Positions 37,356 through 47,348 are shown, numbered from the stretch's first letter. The stretch: 64,000 bases of DNA from Cytophagaceae bacterium (GCA_027486845.1 JAIXOL010000008.1:62001-126000); one strand, 5' to 3'. Translations and numbers: made by a program. Notes: generated by a model not told the origin, from the sequence alone.

Positions 37356-37577
37356 ATGATTCATGGGATATTATTAACAGTTTGGGGTCTTTTATGCTTA
37401 TATACTGCATTTTTTACAAGCAATAAATATTGTTTTGTGGTAATACCTGCACATATTAAAAATTCTTGGAGAAAAGGTATTAATCCAAAAAACAATAAGT
37501 TGTTGAATATCTATGGTGGTATAGTATTTTTAATAATTGGTGCATTAATTCAAATTAAAAATGTGGCAGATTATTGA
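37356..37577 (+). CDS. Small two-helix membrane protein, unknown
   Basis: A 73-aa protein with two hydrophobic helices (about 4-20 and 50-66) and a basic loop between (AHIKNSWRKGINPKNNK). No family recognised. Coding is plausible from composition and an ATG start 59 nt after the YqhD-like gene. A strong palindrome follows directly. Confidence 0.55.
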   Translation: MIHGILLTVWGLLCLYTAFFTSNKYCFVVIPAHIKNSWRKGINPKNNKLLNIYGGIVFLIIGALIQIKNVADY

Positions 37578-37582
37578 TAGAC

Positions 37583-37617
37583 AACGTAGAGACAGGGCAA
37601 TGCCCTGTCTCTACGTT
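37583..37617. repeat. Perfect 17-bp palindromic extragenic repeat
   Basis: AACGTAGAGACAGGGCA, one A, then its exact reverse complement. Similar GTAGAGACxxxGC palindromes are multi-copy in several cyanobacterial and Bacteroidota genomes. It may also act as a transcription stop between two convergent genes. Confidence 0.75.
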
Positions 37618-37695
37618 ACGAAAAATCATTTCAAATACAAAACGTGGCACATTCTTAAAATATGCCACGTTTTTCGCTTCTAAAAAATTATAATC

Positions 37696-38727
37696 TTATT
37701 GCACTTTCGCAAAATCGGCCGTTAATTTATTCATTTCGGTATCTGAAACTTCACCCGAAGTTACCACTAATCTAAAACGAAAAGTAGTTGATTGATTTGG
37801 AGCAAGTTTAAAATTCAAAATATCTTTACCATTTGAAAATGCTTTTTGTCCAAGTGGATTTGCCGAGAAAAGACCATAACCACGTGAATGCCAATAAGTT
37901 GGATAACCCACATTTTTCGGGTGGTCAATAATCGCTACCGAAATCTTTTCTTCACCAATTTTGCCTCGAAGATTTACCCAATCAGAGCGTTTTGCCCAAG
38001 TGTCTTCGCCTTCGATTCCTTCCTTGTTACGGTAACTTCCTGTAATTCCTGCATTATCAAGCGAAGGAACTTTCGTTGCCACGCCACTTGCATCAGTAAA
38101 AATTTCTGCTTTTGTAGATGGATGCTCCAACTGTCGAGCCAAACGTATGGCAAATGTGCCATCTTTCACATCTTTAAACAAAACCTCTTTGTCGGCAGCA
38201 GTAAGTGTAGTGATTCTATCCGTAATACGTTGTTTATCAGTTCCTTGGAAAATATACGTTGTTGTTTCTTTTAACATCAACTTACCATCTTTATCGAGCC
38301 AGTCGGCAGTTACGACTAACGAACCCTTGTTTTTACCAGATTTTATAGACTTAATTCCCGTATGCACGATAGTACCGTAAACTCCCTTTGGGTTTGGCGG
38401 AGTATTGGAGTTATTCCAAAAATCGTGTCCGTTTACATCTTCATAATTAAACCATACGCCTACGTGGTGCGGGTGGTCGATACGCTCACCCGGACGAGGA
38501 CCCATTGGCCAGCCACGAGTAATAAGCGTTCCCGCAGATGTACGCACTGGATACAAAACTGCTTTTTTCAATACATCTGGGCCTGGGTAGATATATGAGG
38601 TAAAAGCCTTGCCATCGACGAGTACATCAACTTTCTTATTGACATCGTCACGTACGATTTTCACAGGTTTTGTTTGTCCGAAAAGTACGGCAGGCAGGAG
38701 TGAAAAGAGCAAAAATATTTTTTTCAT
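37696..38727 (-). CDS. DUF6807 (PmoA-family) secreted protein
   Basis: A 343-aa protein; ATG at 38727 gives the signal peptide MKKIFLLFSLLPAVLFG, whereas the frame's first ATG at 38772 adds 15 unlikely residues. Family text includes YPVRTSAGTLITRGWP, DHPHHVGVWFNYEDVNGHDFWNN, and HSRGYGLFSANPLGQKAF. The His-rich DHPHHVGVW motif is the hallmark. Members are linked to carbohydrate use in Bacteroidota, with function unproved. Confidence 0.9.
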   Translation of the reverse strand: MKKIFLLFSLLPAVLFGQTKPVKIVRDDVNKKVDVLVDGKAFTSYIYPGPDVLKKAVLYPVRTSAGTLITRGWPMGPRPGERIDHPHHVGVWFNYEDVNGHDFWNNSNTPPNPKGVYGTIVHTGIKSIKSGKNKGSLVVTADWLDKDGKLMLKETTTYIFQGTDKQRITDRITTLTAADKEVLFKDVKDGTFAIRLARQLEHPSTKAEIFTDASGVATKVPSLDNAGITGSYRNKEGIEGEDTWAKRSDWVNLRGKIGEEKISVAIIDHPKNVGYPTYWHSRGYGLFSANPLGQKAFSNGKDILNFKLAPNQSTTFRFRLVVTSGEVSDTEMNKLTADFAKVQ

Positions 38728-38862
38728 GATTTTTGGATTGGATAGAGTAAAATAATATAACAAAGTAAGCACTCTTTTTCAAGCATAAAACTCAAATTTT
38801 TGCTTTTTTCTAATATTCTTTTGACTTTATTTTAGTTTTTTAACAATTTTGTAAGCAAGTCA

Positions 38863-38880
38863 AATTTGGACGTTCCTACG
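38863..38880. repeat. Half-copy of CGTAGGAACGTCCAAATT repeat
   Basis: Reverse complement of the 18-nt sequence at 62755-62772, where it is part of a full palindrome. It lies between the DUF6807 and DUF2490 genes. Confidence 0.6.
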
Positions 38881-38898
38881 GTTTTTTAAATTAGTGTT

Positions 38899-39633
38899 CT
38901 ACAAACGCAACATCAAACCCACTATGAGTGCATTTTCGTTATCAATTTCATCGCTTGTGCGTCGGCGACGAAAAATATAACGATAGCCAATCTCTGATTC
39001 TAACTTATCAGTAAAATTGTGGTTAAATGTAACTCCAAGTTGATTTTGCTCGTGTTTTTTAGTAGAATTTGGTGGAGAACCGATTAAGAATTCTTCCAAA
39101 AAAACCAAACTATTTGTTTTGGAAATAGGCTGACGAAACTGTAAACGTTGACGAAAACGTCCAGCAGTACGATCAACAAAATAGCGATATTCATACTGAG
39201 TTCGCCATTGTAGCATTCCTTTATTTACTTTCTGAAAATATTCGATACCAGGAGTTAATCGCCACTCAACGGTTGGAAGTCGTTCAAAATCAGCTTCTTT
39301 TCCCAAAATTTGGTAGGCGTGCCAGCGTGATACCGCAAAGCTAAATAGCCATTTATTACTCCGATAACCAACCGTTAGACGTTGGGCATCAAGAAAAGGA
39401 TTTTGTAAAAAATTAAGTTTTGAATAGTGAAAGTTATTTTGTCGGCGATAGGCAATATCACCCGTTAAGATAAATTTACCAACTTGCTTACTAAGTAAAA
39501 ACCTCGACCAAACAGAAGTATGATTATAAGTTTGTGTATGCCCCGAAATAGAAGAAAAAAATAGAATAAAGATTAAGCCAATTGTTTGATTGACTTGCTT
39601 CTGTATTTTGATGGTATGTTGTACGTTTCTCAC
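38899..39633 (-). CDS. DUF2490 domain-containing protein
   Basis: A 244-aa protein with a signal sequence around residues 17-34 (IGLIFILFFSSISGHTQ). The rest is an outer-membrane barrel-like sequence with repeated aromatic/Arg strands: VGKFILTGDIAYRRQN, LTVGYRSNKWLFSFA, YEYRYFVDRTAGRFRQRLQ and IGYRYIFRRRRTSDEIDNEN. Family function unknown; in Bacteroidota such proteins form small porins or structural barrels. Confidence 0.85.
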   Translation of the reverse strand: MRNVQHTIKIQKQVNQTIGLIFILFFSSISGHTQTYNHTSVWSRFLLSKQVGKFILTGDIAYRRQNNFHYSKLNFLQNPFLDAQRLTVGYRSNKWLFSFAVSRWHAYQILGKEADFERLPTVEWRLTPGIEYFQKVNKGMLQWRTQYEYRYFVDRTAGRFRQRLQFRQPISKTNSLVFLEEFLIGSPPNSTKKHEQNQLGVTFNHNFTDKLESEIGYRYIFRRRRTSDEIDNENALIVGLMLRL

Positions 39634-39973
39634 CTAATCTAATTATCTGATTTATCAAGAGCTAAAAATCTAGTCTGCAAAATTATAACAAAAAAATAAA
39701 GGCGAGATTAAAATACTACTAAATCTACCAAAGTAGTCTGAGATTAAGAACTTCTTTTGACATTCAAAACACCAAGAAACATTCCTTTTCTTAAAAATAA
39801 TTGTACTATTCTTATTAACAATTTGATAATCAGGGGATTGTATGAAATAGTCAAGGTTTTATCATTTATATTCCATAATTTTGCGGTTTATTTAAGAAAG
39901 GTGTTGTTCGTCTTTGTTTATCAGTTGTGAATATGGTAAATGTTGATGCACAACGAATTAACAAATACATTTA
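39634..39973. other. Divergent intergenic region, DUF2490/typA
   Basis: 340 bp upstream of both genes. TAATTTTG at 39876-39883 is a -7-like element for typA with no clear TTG at -33. No gene or strong hairpin is seen in the rest. Confidence 0.45.
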
Positions 39974-41794
39974 ATGAATAATATCAGAAACATCGCCATT
40001 ATTGCCCACGTTGACCACGGTAAAACCACACTGGTTGACAAAATCATTCATGCGTCTAAATTGTTTAGAGACAACCAAGAATTTGGTGATTTAATTCTTG
40101 ACAATAACGACCTTGAGCGTGAGCGTGGAATTACTATCGTTTCTAAAAACGTATCAGTAAGATACAATGGCGTAAAAATTAACATCATTGATACCCCAGG
40201 TCACTCTGACTTTGGTGGAGAAGTGGAGCGTGTATTGAAATTAGCCGATGGCGTAATTTTATTAGTTGATGCTTTCGAAGGACCAATGCCACAAACACGT
40301 TTCGTTTTAGGTAAAGCCCTTGCATTGGGTTTGAAACCAATCGTAGTTGTAAATAAAGTTGATAAAGAAAATTGTCGCCCTGACGAAGTTCACGAACAAG
40401 TTTTCGATTTGATGTTTAATCTAGAAGCAACCGAAGATCAACTTGACTTCCCTTGTCTTTATGGTTCATCAAAACAAGGTTGGATGAGCACAGATTGGAA
40501 AACTCCAACGACTGACATCGTTCCTTTGCTTGATGCAGTTATTGAGCATATTCCTGCTTCTCCAGTAGTTGATGGAACACCTCAAATGCAAATCACTTCA
40601 CTCGATTATTCATCGTTTGTTGGTCGAATAGCCATTGGTCGTGTAGCGAGAGGAACGCTGAAAGAAGGTATGCAAATTGCACTTTGTAAAGCTGACGGAA
40701 CAATCAAGAGAAACAAAATCAAAGAACTTCAAGTATTTGAAGGACTTGGTAAAGTAAAAGTTGCTGAAGTAAGTTCTGGCGAAATTTGTGCAGTAACAGG
40801 TATCGAAGATTTTGAAATTGGTGATACAATCGCTGATATTGAAAATCCAGAGCCACTACCACGCATTTCGATTGATGAGCCAACGATGAATATGTTGTTT
40901 ACGATTAATAACTCTCCATTCTTCGGAAAAGAAGGTAAATTCGTAACATCACGTCACTTACGTGACCGTTTAATGAAAGAAATTGAAAAAAATCTTGCAT
41001 TAAGAGTTCAAACTGGTGATACCGAAGATAAATTCTTAGTATTTGGTCGTGGTATTCTTCACTTGTCTGTTCTTATCGAAACGATGCGTCGTGAAGGTTA
41101 TGAAATCCAAGTTGGACAACCACAAGTTTTATACAAAGAAGACGAAAATGGCCGTCGTCTCGAGCCAATCGAAACATTGGTTGTTGACGTACCAGAAGAA
41201 ACTGCTGGAAAAGTAATCGAATTAGCGACCCAACGTAAGGGCGAGTTATTGATTATGGAGCCTAAAGGAGATTTACAACACCTTGAGTTTAATATTCCTT
41301 CACGTGGTTTGATTGGCTTACGTTCAAGCGTATTGACAGCAACTTATGGTGAAGCAATCATGAACCACCGTTTCAAATCTTATGAGCCTTTTAAAGGTGC
41401 AATTCCTGGCCGTGTAAACGGTTCGTTGATTGCAAGTGGTAACGGCCCTGCAACTCCTTATTCGATTGACAAATTACAAGATAGAGGTGTATTCTTTATT
41501 GACCCGAACGAAGAAATTTATATGGGTATGGTAATTGGTGAGCATAACCGTCAGAATGATATCGTTGTGAACGTTCAGACTGCCAAGCAATTAACGAACA
41601 TGCGTGCATCGGGTACAGATAATAACGTAAAGATTGCTCCAAAAGTAAACTTCTCTTTGGAAGATGCGATGGAATATATCCAAAAAGACGAATATTTGGA
41701 AATCACGCCAAAATCAATTCGTATGCGTAAGATTTACCTTGACGAAAACGAGCGTAAACGTGCAGAAAGCAAAAATGCTTTTGCAGGAGCTTAA
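39974..41794 (+). CDS. typA: Translational GTPase TypA/BipA
   Basis: A 606-aa GTPase related to EF-G, involved in large-subunit assembly and stress growth. G1 [12 protein letters not shown], switch region [11 protein letters not shown]3 [11 protein letters not shown] and G4 NKVDKE are intact, followed by the barrel domain and TypA-specific C-terminal domain ([17 protein letters not shown]). Length normal. A terminator follows. Confidence 0.97.
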   Translation: MNNIRNIAIIAHVDHGKTTLVDKIIHASKLFRDNQEFGDLILDNNDLERERGITIVSKNVSVRYNGVKINIIDTPGHSDFGGEVERVLKLADGVILLVDAFEGPMPQTRFVLGKALALGLKPIVVVNKVDKENCRPDEVHEQVFDLMFNLEATEDQLDFPCLYGSSKQGWMSTDWKTPTTDIVPLLDAVIEHIPASPVVDGTPQMQITSLDYSSFVGRIAIGRVARGTLKEGMQIALCKADGTIKRNKIKELQVFEGLGKVKVAEVSSGEICAVTGIEDFEIGDTIADIENPEPLPRISIDEPTMNMLFTINNSPFFGKEGKFVTSRHLRDRLMKEIEKNLALRVQTGDTEDKFLVFGRGILHLSVLIETMRREGYEIQVGQPQVLYKEDENGRRLEPIETLVVDVPEETAGKVIELATQRKGELLIMEPKGDLQHLEFNIPSRGLIGLRSSVLTATYGEAIMNHRFKSYEPFKGAIPGRVNGSLIASGNGPATPYSIDKLQDRGVFFIDPNEEIYMGMVIGEHNRQNDIVVNVQTAKQLTNMRASGTDNNVKIAPKVNFSLEDAMEYIQKDEYLEITPKSIRMRKIYLDENERKRAESKNAFAGA

Positions 41795-41813
41795 TTTCTG
41801 AGAAATATATGAA

Positions 41814-41848
41814 AGTCTTGATAGTCTGAAGATTATCAAGGCTTTTTT
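41814..41848 (+). terminator. Terminator of typA
   Basis: AGTCTTGATA (41814-41823) pairs with TATCAAGGCT (41834-41843) with one G.T, followed by T's. The 3' half belongs to the 26-nt direct repeat at 41827-41852. Confidence 0.85.
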
Positions 41849-41852
41849 GTGT
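41827..41852 (+). repeat. 26-nt direct repeat, copy 1
   Basis: TGAAGATTATCAAGGCTTTT and TTGTGT. Identical to 44179-44204; with the preceding 13 nt the two 39-nt stretches agree at about 33 positions. Confidence 0.8.
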
Positions 41853-42094
41853 TAAAACATTATTTCTTTACTATTTTTTGGCTTATTTAGTTCATAAAAT
41901 ATGCCATTCTACGAAGAGCAACATACTGACTAAATGTAGAAGATTTGGCCAAACGGATTTGAAATTGAATTTATGCTCAATACCCATAATCACTGAGAAA
42001 CAAAAGTGAACGAAAGAGGAGTTAAAATGTTTACAAAAACATATAACACTACCTCATAGGCCCGCGAAAAACTTAGACTTAAAGGAAACGAAAG
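41853..42094. other. Intergenic start of the accessory segment
   Basis: No supported gene. A very short frame near 41901 (MPFYEEQHTD) is too short to call. Otherwise nothing beyond AT-rich sequence and the region preceding the next gene. Confidence 0.4.
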
Positions 42095-42936
42095 ATGAAA
42101 AATTTTATTATTATTGCAATTTTACTAAATGTAAAAGTAGGATATTCACAACTTGCAAAAGTTACTTTAAAAAGTGGCAATACATATCCAGTATCAGTTT
42201 TAGCATTTACAAAAGACAGTATATGGACTAATATTGTACCCTCAATAATTACAAATCATCCAAAAAAACAAATAAAAAAGATTATACTTAACTCAGGTAA
42301 AATTATTGATAAGGACAATATTAGTGATGTTGTATCAACAGAAGAGAAGAAGAACTTGATAAACTTCAAATTTTACTAGACAGCCTAGATAAAGACAAAT
42401 CTATGAAGATTTCAACAAGGAGAAAAGAGCCACCTTTTATCAATAATGACACATTAATTACACAATCTGGGTATAGGATAAAAGTTGGAGATATTATAAG
42501 GATTGGTAATGGTTCAACTAACGATGGAGATTTTAAATTCATAAGAATTAATGAATATAGTATGTTTAGATACTTTTCTAGGACTGGATACAATGGTCTT
42601 GCAAATGCTGCAAATGCCTTCCCTAGGAGCGAAACAGGATTTAACTATGTAATTAATGAAATTTCCGTTAGAGGCGATGACAAATATGGATATGTAGGAT
42701 ATGCCAAAATTAAAAGAAGAAACACTTTAATTAATTATGAAATTGATGTAGAAAGTGCCTTTGCTGCAAATGAAATAATAGTAAAAGATAATAGAAAACC
42801 AAAAAACGTTCCAGCTTCAGAAATTCAGAAACTAAGTATTGCTGATGAAATTTTAAAAATAAAAAAACTTTATGATGAAGGTGTTTTAACTAAGGAAGAA
42901 TTTGAAGTATTAAAGAAAAAGATAATAGAAAACTAA
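42095..42936 (+). pseudogene. Frameshifted exported protein with SHOCT C-terminus
   Basis: The first part (42095-42379) reads a signal peptide (MKNFIIIAILLNVKVGYSQ) and a short beta domain. The second frame (from the purine run at 42341-42354) reads EEELDKLQILLDSLDKDKSM and continues to 42936. The frames join only if one base is restored in GAAGAGAAGAAGAA; total length 842 nt is one short of 281 codons. The C-terminal about 30 residues (ADEILKIKKLYDEGVLTKEEFEVLKKK) are a SHOCT domain. The intact protein would have about 280 residues. A sequencing error or programmed slippage would also explain it. Confidence 0.7.
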
Positions 42937-43228
42937 TAAATTACCTACGGTAATTCAAGATTTACTAAAATAACTAAAAACAGCTCATTTAGACAAAATA
43001 CTTAATAAGTTCGGCTGATTTTAAACCGTGGTGGAACTATCAGTTGGTGTGTTAGCCGTTTTTAAAACGGCATCTGAGAATATGATGTCAAGGGCATCAT
43101 TTGAAAATCAAAAGAATTAGCATGAGTAAACACTTTGAAAACGGCTCTTATTTATTTTCAGCAAAAATTGTAAGATTAACTTGACAAAAACTGTCAAATT
43201 GTTTCAATAGGATACAAACCAGATTGAA
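42937..43228. other. Intergenic with terminator-like hairpin
   Basis: GCCGTTTT (43055-43062) and AAAACGGC (43064-43071) form a near-perfect hairpin around one T that could stop transcription from the upstream gene. No gene is seen. Confidence 0.5.
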
Positions 43229-44035
43229 CTATTTATCGGCTGAAACTTTTTGTTTGACACCAATTACAAAATCAATAGTTACACTCGCAAACTCAGCAAT
43301 TTCAGCAAGTGTATGATTTGTCTTGGTTAATAACTTTTCAACCATTTTTCTTTTAGCTTTGACTACAAAATAATCATTTTCTTCGTTTAAATATTTTGCT
43401 ATACTTTCCATGATTTCATCTATTTTGAGGTCTAATTTACGTAGTTCCGCTAATATACGCAACTGATTGATGTATTTCTTTAACGACAAATCGTTTTCAC
43501 TAGTTTCTTCAAGCCTTTCAATTATTTTTTCGATGGCAATTTTAGGCTTATCTTCTCCAAAATTACTTAAAACAGCAAATACAATCTCTTCGGGTTTGTC
43601 TGATTTTAAGAAAAGTTGATAATCAACTGCTTTGATTGAACGAAGTTGAAACTCAAAACCAATTCCTTTACTTTTAAATTGAGTAATCATTTTAGGAGTG
43701 CCTTTACCAATGTAAATGACAAACTGTTCAACATCAATTTTGTACTTTCTCAAAAGCATAGCTTTGTATTCAAGCATACGATAAACCATTTCGGGTTCAT
43801 CAACTACTTGAAATTCGATTTGAAGAATAAATGTATTTCCTTGATTATCGATTACTTTTTTGAGAATATCGGGTTTTCGCTCTTTGGTGTGCTGAATATC
43901 ATCGGGAAGCTCTTCCAAAGAAACGGCAGTAATTCCAAGTAAATTTTGCATGATACTTAAAATTACGGCTTCGATATTTTCTTTGAAAATCTTGTCGTAT
44001 TGGCTCGATTGACGTTTTTTCATTTTGGCTTCCAT
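43229..44035 (-). CDS. Rpn family PD-(D/E)XK nuclease (recombination-promoting/transposase-like)
   Basis: A 268-aa protein. The nuclease core is in the first half: KPDILKKVIDNQG supplies the Asp and FILQIEFQVVDEPEM the ExQ, the Rpn variant of the PD-(D/E)XK site. RMLEYKAMLLRKY and EQFVIYIGKGTP follow the family pattern. The second half is helical. Rpn proteins promote RecA-independent recombination in E. coli and some act in phage defence; many genomes carry many copies. It sits in a segment flanked by a duplicated 26-nt sequence. Confidence 0.85.
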   Translation of the reverse strand: MEAKMKKRQSSQYDKIFKENIEAVILSIMQNLLGITAVSLEELPDDIQHTKERKPDILKKVIDNQGNTFILQIEFQVVDEPEMVYRMLEYKAMLLRKYKIDVEQFVIYIGKGTPKMITQFKSKGIGFEFQLRSIKAVDYQLFLKSDKPEEIVFAVLSNFGEDKPKIAIEKIIERLEETSENDLSLKKYINQLRILAELRKLDLKIDEIMESIAKYLNEENDYFVVKAKRKMVEKLLTKTNHTLAEIAEFASVTIDFVIGVKQKVSADK

Positions 44036-44178
44036 GAAGCAAATGTAATCAATCTAATTAAAAAATGTCTTATCCTAAAATAGGCTTACTCAAAAATATT
44101 TACCCAAAAACCATAGACCAATGCCTCATAGTCCTGTAAAAAATCACATTCTAATAAAACACAAAATCCTTGAAAATA

Positions 44179-44204
44179 TGAAGATTATCAAGGCTTTTTT
44201 GTGT
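44179..44204 (+). repeat. 26-nt direct repeat, copy 2
   Basis: Identical to 41827-41852. Here a shorter stem (CCTTGA at 44168-44173 with TCAAGG at 44188-44193, then T's) remains; it lies 26 nt upstream of proB. Confidence 0.8.
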
Positions 44205-44230
44205 AGTTTGAAAATCGTATATTTGCCATT

Positions 44231-45268
44231 ATGATTCAAAAACCTATCCTCATTTTAAAATTTGGAACTGCCTCTATCACGCAAAAAAATGGTGAGCCAG
44301 ACGAAACCATCATTGCCGATATTGCTCGCCAAGTAGCCATTCTTCATGCTAATTATCAAATAGTTATGGTATCATCTGGTGCGGTGGGGGCTGGAAAGCA
44401 TTTTATCAAAAACTATTCGGGCGAAATTGCGGAGAGAAAAGCTGCCGCTGCCATCGGAAATCCACTTTTGTTAAATATTTACTCGAAATATTTTTCGAAA
44501 TATAGCATTCAGATTGCCCAAAGTTTATGCGAACGCCAACATTTTGGTAATCGTGAACAATTTTTACAACTCAAAGAAACTTACCAAGAACTATGGAAAA
44601 ATGACATTATCCCGATTGCCAACGAAAACGATGTTGTGAGTAATCGTGAATTAAAATTTTCGGACAATGACGAACTGGCAACATTAATCGCCACAGGTTT
44701 CGGTGCAGAAACGCTGATGATTTGCACTTCGGTTGGTGGACTTTTGGACAAAGAAAAAAACATCATTCGGAAAATAGAAAACATTGATAATCAAATACTT
44801 GGCTTGGTTGACAATTCAAAATCGGCACTTGGTTCGGGCGGAATGGCTTCTAAATTAACTTTTACGAAACTTGCCACTCGTATGGGAATCAAAGTAATTA
44901 TTTTCGGGATGAAAGAAACTGACGGCATATTGAAAGCCATTAAAGGTGAGGCAGGAAGCGAGTTTTCGCCACAGGAAGTCAATCTTTCATCAAGAAATAA
45001 ATGGTTGGCAAGTGGAAGTGTTGCAGTAGGAACCTTACAAATTGATGCTGGAGCAGTAAAAGCTATCCAAAAACGCAGTAGCTTATTGGCAGTGGGTATC
45101 AAAAAAGTAAAAGGCGATTTTGAAATAGGCGAAGTTGTGGAAATTATTAATAATCAAGGCGAAATGCTGGCCGTTGCACGCACAAAGGTTTCTTCAATTG
45201 AATTAGCTGATAATTTAAAAACAATCAATTACGAAGTAGCAAATGCCAATGATATCGTGTTGATTTGA
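44231..45268 (+). CDS. proB: Glutamate 5-kinase
   Basis: A 345-aa enzyme phosphorylating glutamate in the first step of proline synthesis. The amino-acid-kinase domain (about 1-255) has LKFGTASIT, VSSGAVGAG, PIANENDVVSN and GSGGMASKL; a C-terminal PUA-type domain (about 265-345) starts RSSLLAVGIKKVKG. proA is not adjacent, which is unusual but not rare. Confidence 0.94.
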   Translation: MIQKPILILKFGTASITQKNGEPDETIIADIARQVAILHANYQIVMVSSGAVGAGKHFIKNYSGEIAERKAAAAIGNPLLLNIYSKYFSKYSIQIAQSLCERQHFGNREQFLQLKETYQELWKNDIIPIANENDVVSNRELKFSDNDELATLIATGFGAETLMICTSVGGLLDKEKNIIRKIENIDNQILGLVDNSKSALGSGGMASKLTFTKLATRMGIKVIIFGMKETDGILKAIKGEAGSEFSPQEVNLSSRNKWLASGSVAVGTLQIDAGAVKAIQKRSSLLAVGIKKVKGDFEIGEVVEIINNQGEMLAVARTKVSSIELADNLKTINYEVANANDIVLI

Positions 45269-45385
45269 TAGCGTTTTTCAGCCTAAACCATATACAAAAA
45301 TTTATCTTTTCGATTGAGGAATTGCCGTTTTGAAATTTATTTTTAATATTCTTAAAGTCGCCAACAGCACAACACAAACTAAAAT

Positions 45386-46087
45386 TTATTTTTCTTTTCC
45401 CCAAATTTCATTGACAGCGTCGCCTTTTGAGCTTTTTCCCGAATGTTGCCATTTGTCTCCTTCTACTTTTGCATCAAAAGTCAACGATGCCCCTACTCGG
45501 CTATTATCTCTTGAAAAAAACTCAAGTTTTTCGGTATATTTTCCATCTTTAAGTTCGTATGTTCCGCCACCTGTACCGAAAAACTCTTTTGTCTCGGGGT
45601 TTATTGCAAACCATTGAAATCTTGTTTCGGAGCATATTTTTAAGGTCTTACGAGCCGTGCGTTTCATTTCAGTCATTTGTCCATCTTGACCAGCACGAGC
45701 CGAGATTCGCCAATTTCCCGAAAGAGCATCTTTTCCTTCATCAATGCGTTTCCAAGTTGTTTTAGCTTGGTTTTCAATCGTAAACTCATTGTTTTTTCTC
45801 GTAAAATTAAAGGTAATTTTCGTACCTATATTCTCAGGGTTTTTGTCATTAAATTCGACTTTTAATGTCAATCCAGCATCATTGATTTCGTAAATACCAC
45901 CGTAAGTTCGTATGTAAATATTTTTCTCAAAAACCGAAATTGAAAGGTAGTTTTCGGTGGCTATCATTACAGCTCGTTGGCTTGAATTTCCTTCGGGCTG
46001 CATTTCCCATGAACCAAGAATCGTTCCTGCAAAACTTTCAATAGCCATAATTAGCACAATAATGATAGAAAAAAATGTAGTTTTCAT
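45386..46087 (-). CDS. Lipocalin-like secreted protein with internal duplication
   Basis: A 233-aa protein with signal peptide MKTTFFSIIIVLIMAIESFAG. Two similar halves: GGIYEINDAGLTLKVEFND and GGTYELKDGKYTEKLEFFS, each followed by a strand ending in a Trp/Lys pattern (TWKRIDEG, EIWGKEK). This matches the DUF4488/lipocalin-like layout of about 110 residues each. Ligand unknown. Name is given from fold likeness rather than a named family. Confidence 0.75.
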   Translation of the reverse strand: MKTTFFSIIIVLIMAIESFAGTILGSWEMQPEGNSSQRAVMIATENYLSISVFEKNIYIRTYGGIYEINDAGLTLKVEFNDKNPENIGTKITFNFTRKNNEFTIENQAKTTWKRIDEGKDALSGNWRISARAGQDGQMTEMKRTARKTLKICSETRFQWFAINPETKEFFGTGGGTYELKDGKYTEKLEFFSRDNSRVGASLTFDAKVEGDKWQHSGKSSKGDAVNEIWGKEK

Positions 46088-46296
46088 ATTTTTAGAATTT
46101 TACTTTGAAATACAATCACATAATAAGCTTAATTTGTAGAACCTAAGGTTTAATAAACGTAAGTAAAGATAGTATAAAAGTGTAAATTTTATAAAGTTTT
46201 CTTGTTGAAAGGATAAATTTCCGTTTATCCATAAAGTGTTTTGACAAGAAAGTTTTAGGTGATAATTTCGTCAAATAATTTCTGATTCCAAGCCTT

Positions 46297-47250
46297 ATGA
46301 ATATCGTTTTTCTTGATGCCTTTACCCTAAATCCACTCAATGATTTAGATATTTCTATTCTTAATACCCTTGGTAAGGTGACGCTCTACGACCGAACTTC
46401 TCCTGAACAAATTATTGATCGAGTAAAAGATGCTGAAATAATATTGACTAATAAATGTACACTTAATGCACAGATTATCAGTCAATTACCAAAACTAAAA
46501 TACATTGGTGTTACGGCAACTGGTTTTAATATCATTGATATCGAAGCCGCCAAAGCACAGGGAATCGTAGTAGCAAATGTACGTGGCTACAGCTCGGCAT
46601 CAGTTGCTCAATTAGTATTTTCATTGATTTTAGGCTTCATGAACCGAGTGGTCGAACACGCCCAAAATATTGAAAATACCTGGCCTACTTGTCCTGATTT
46701 TTGTTTTTACCACTCTCCTTTAGTCGAACTCGAAGGTAAAACTTTGGGAATTATTGGCTTGGGCGATATTGGAAAAAAGGTAGCAAATATCGGCTTAGGA
46801 TTTGGCATGAATGTGTTGGGAAACAAGCGTGATTTGACTTCTGGTGGTATGGCCAATGTGCAACTTTGTAGTCAAGAACAAATATTTCAAGAAAGTGACT
46901 TTATTACTTTACACTGCCCGCTAACAACTGATAATCAACAATTTATCAATAAAGACAGATTGACTTTGATGAAATCATCTGCGATTTTGATAAACACCTC
47001 ACGAGGCGGTCTCATTCATGAACAAGAATTAGCCGATGCTCTTAATTCGGGTGTGATTGCGGGTGCAGGACTTGATGTACTTTCAGTTGAGCCACCTACT
47101 ACTAAAAACCCCTTATTGACGGCAAAAAACACTATTATTACGCCACATATTGCATGGGCAGGTGTAAATGCACGTATTGAATTATTGAAGGGTGTGGTGG
47201 AAAATATCGTCTCATTTCAGCAGGGAAAGCCACCAAAAGGAATGATTTAA
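46297..47250 (+). CDS. D-2-hydroxyacid dehydrogenase (glycerate dehydrogenase-like)
   Basis: A 317-aa NAD-dependent enzyme. NAD fold GIIGLGDIGKKVA (about 150), catalytic Arg in INTSRGGLIHE, Glu in LSVEPPTT and His in ITPHIAWAG are present. YSSASVAQLVFSLIL is the typical substrate loop. Length is as for hydroxypyruvate reductase/glycerate dehydrogenase; substrate not certain. Confidence 0.92.
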   Translation: MNIVFLDAFTLNPLNDLDISILNTLGKVTLYDRTSPEQIIDRVKDAEIILTNKCTLNAQIISQLPKLKYIGVTATGFNIIDIEAAKAQGIVVANVRGYSSASVAQLVFSLILGFMNRVVEHAQNIENTWPTCPDFCFYHSPLVELEGKTLGIIGLGDIGKKVANIGLGFGMNVLGNKRDLTSGGMANVQLCSQEQIFQESDFITLHCPLTTDNQQFINKDRLTLMKSSAILINTSRGGLIHEQELADALNSGVIAGAGLDVLSVEPPTTKNPLLTAKNTIITPHIAWAGVNARIELLKGVVENIVSFQQGKPPKGMI

Positions 47251-47348
47251 TCCAAATTTCAGTACCTTTGTTAAAGAATACAACAAACTAAATTTATAAA
47301 TTAACTTTAAGAAACCCCTAAGATTTGATTTATCAAATCAAAAATATT

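Noticed and set aside
43181-43197. TTGACA/TGTCAA hairpin as terminator of the Rpn gene
   Set aside because: Only 6 bp with the T run in the loop rather than after the stem.
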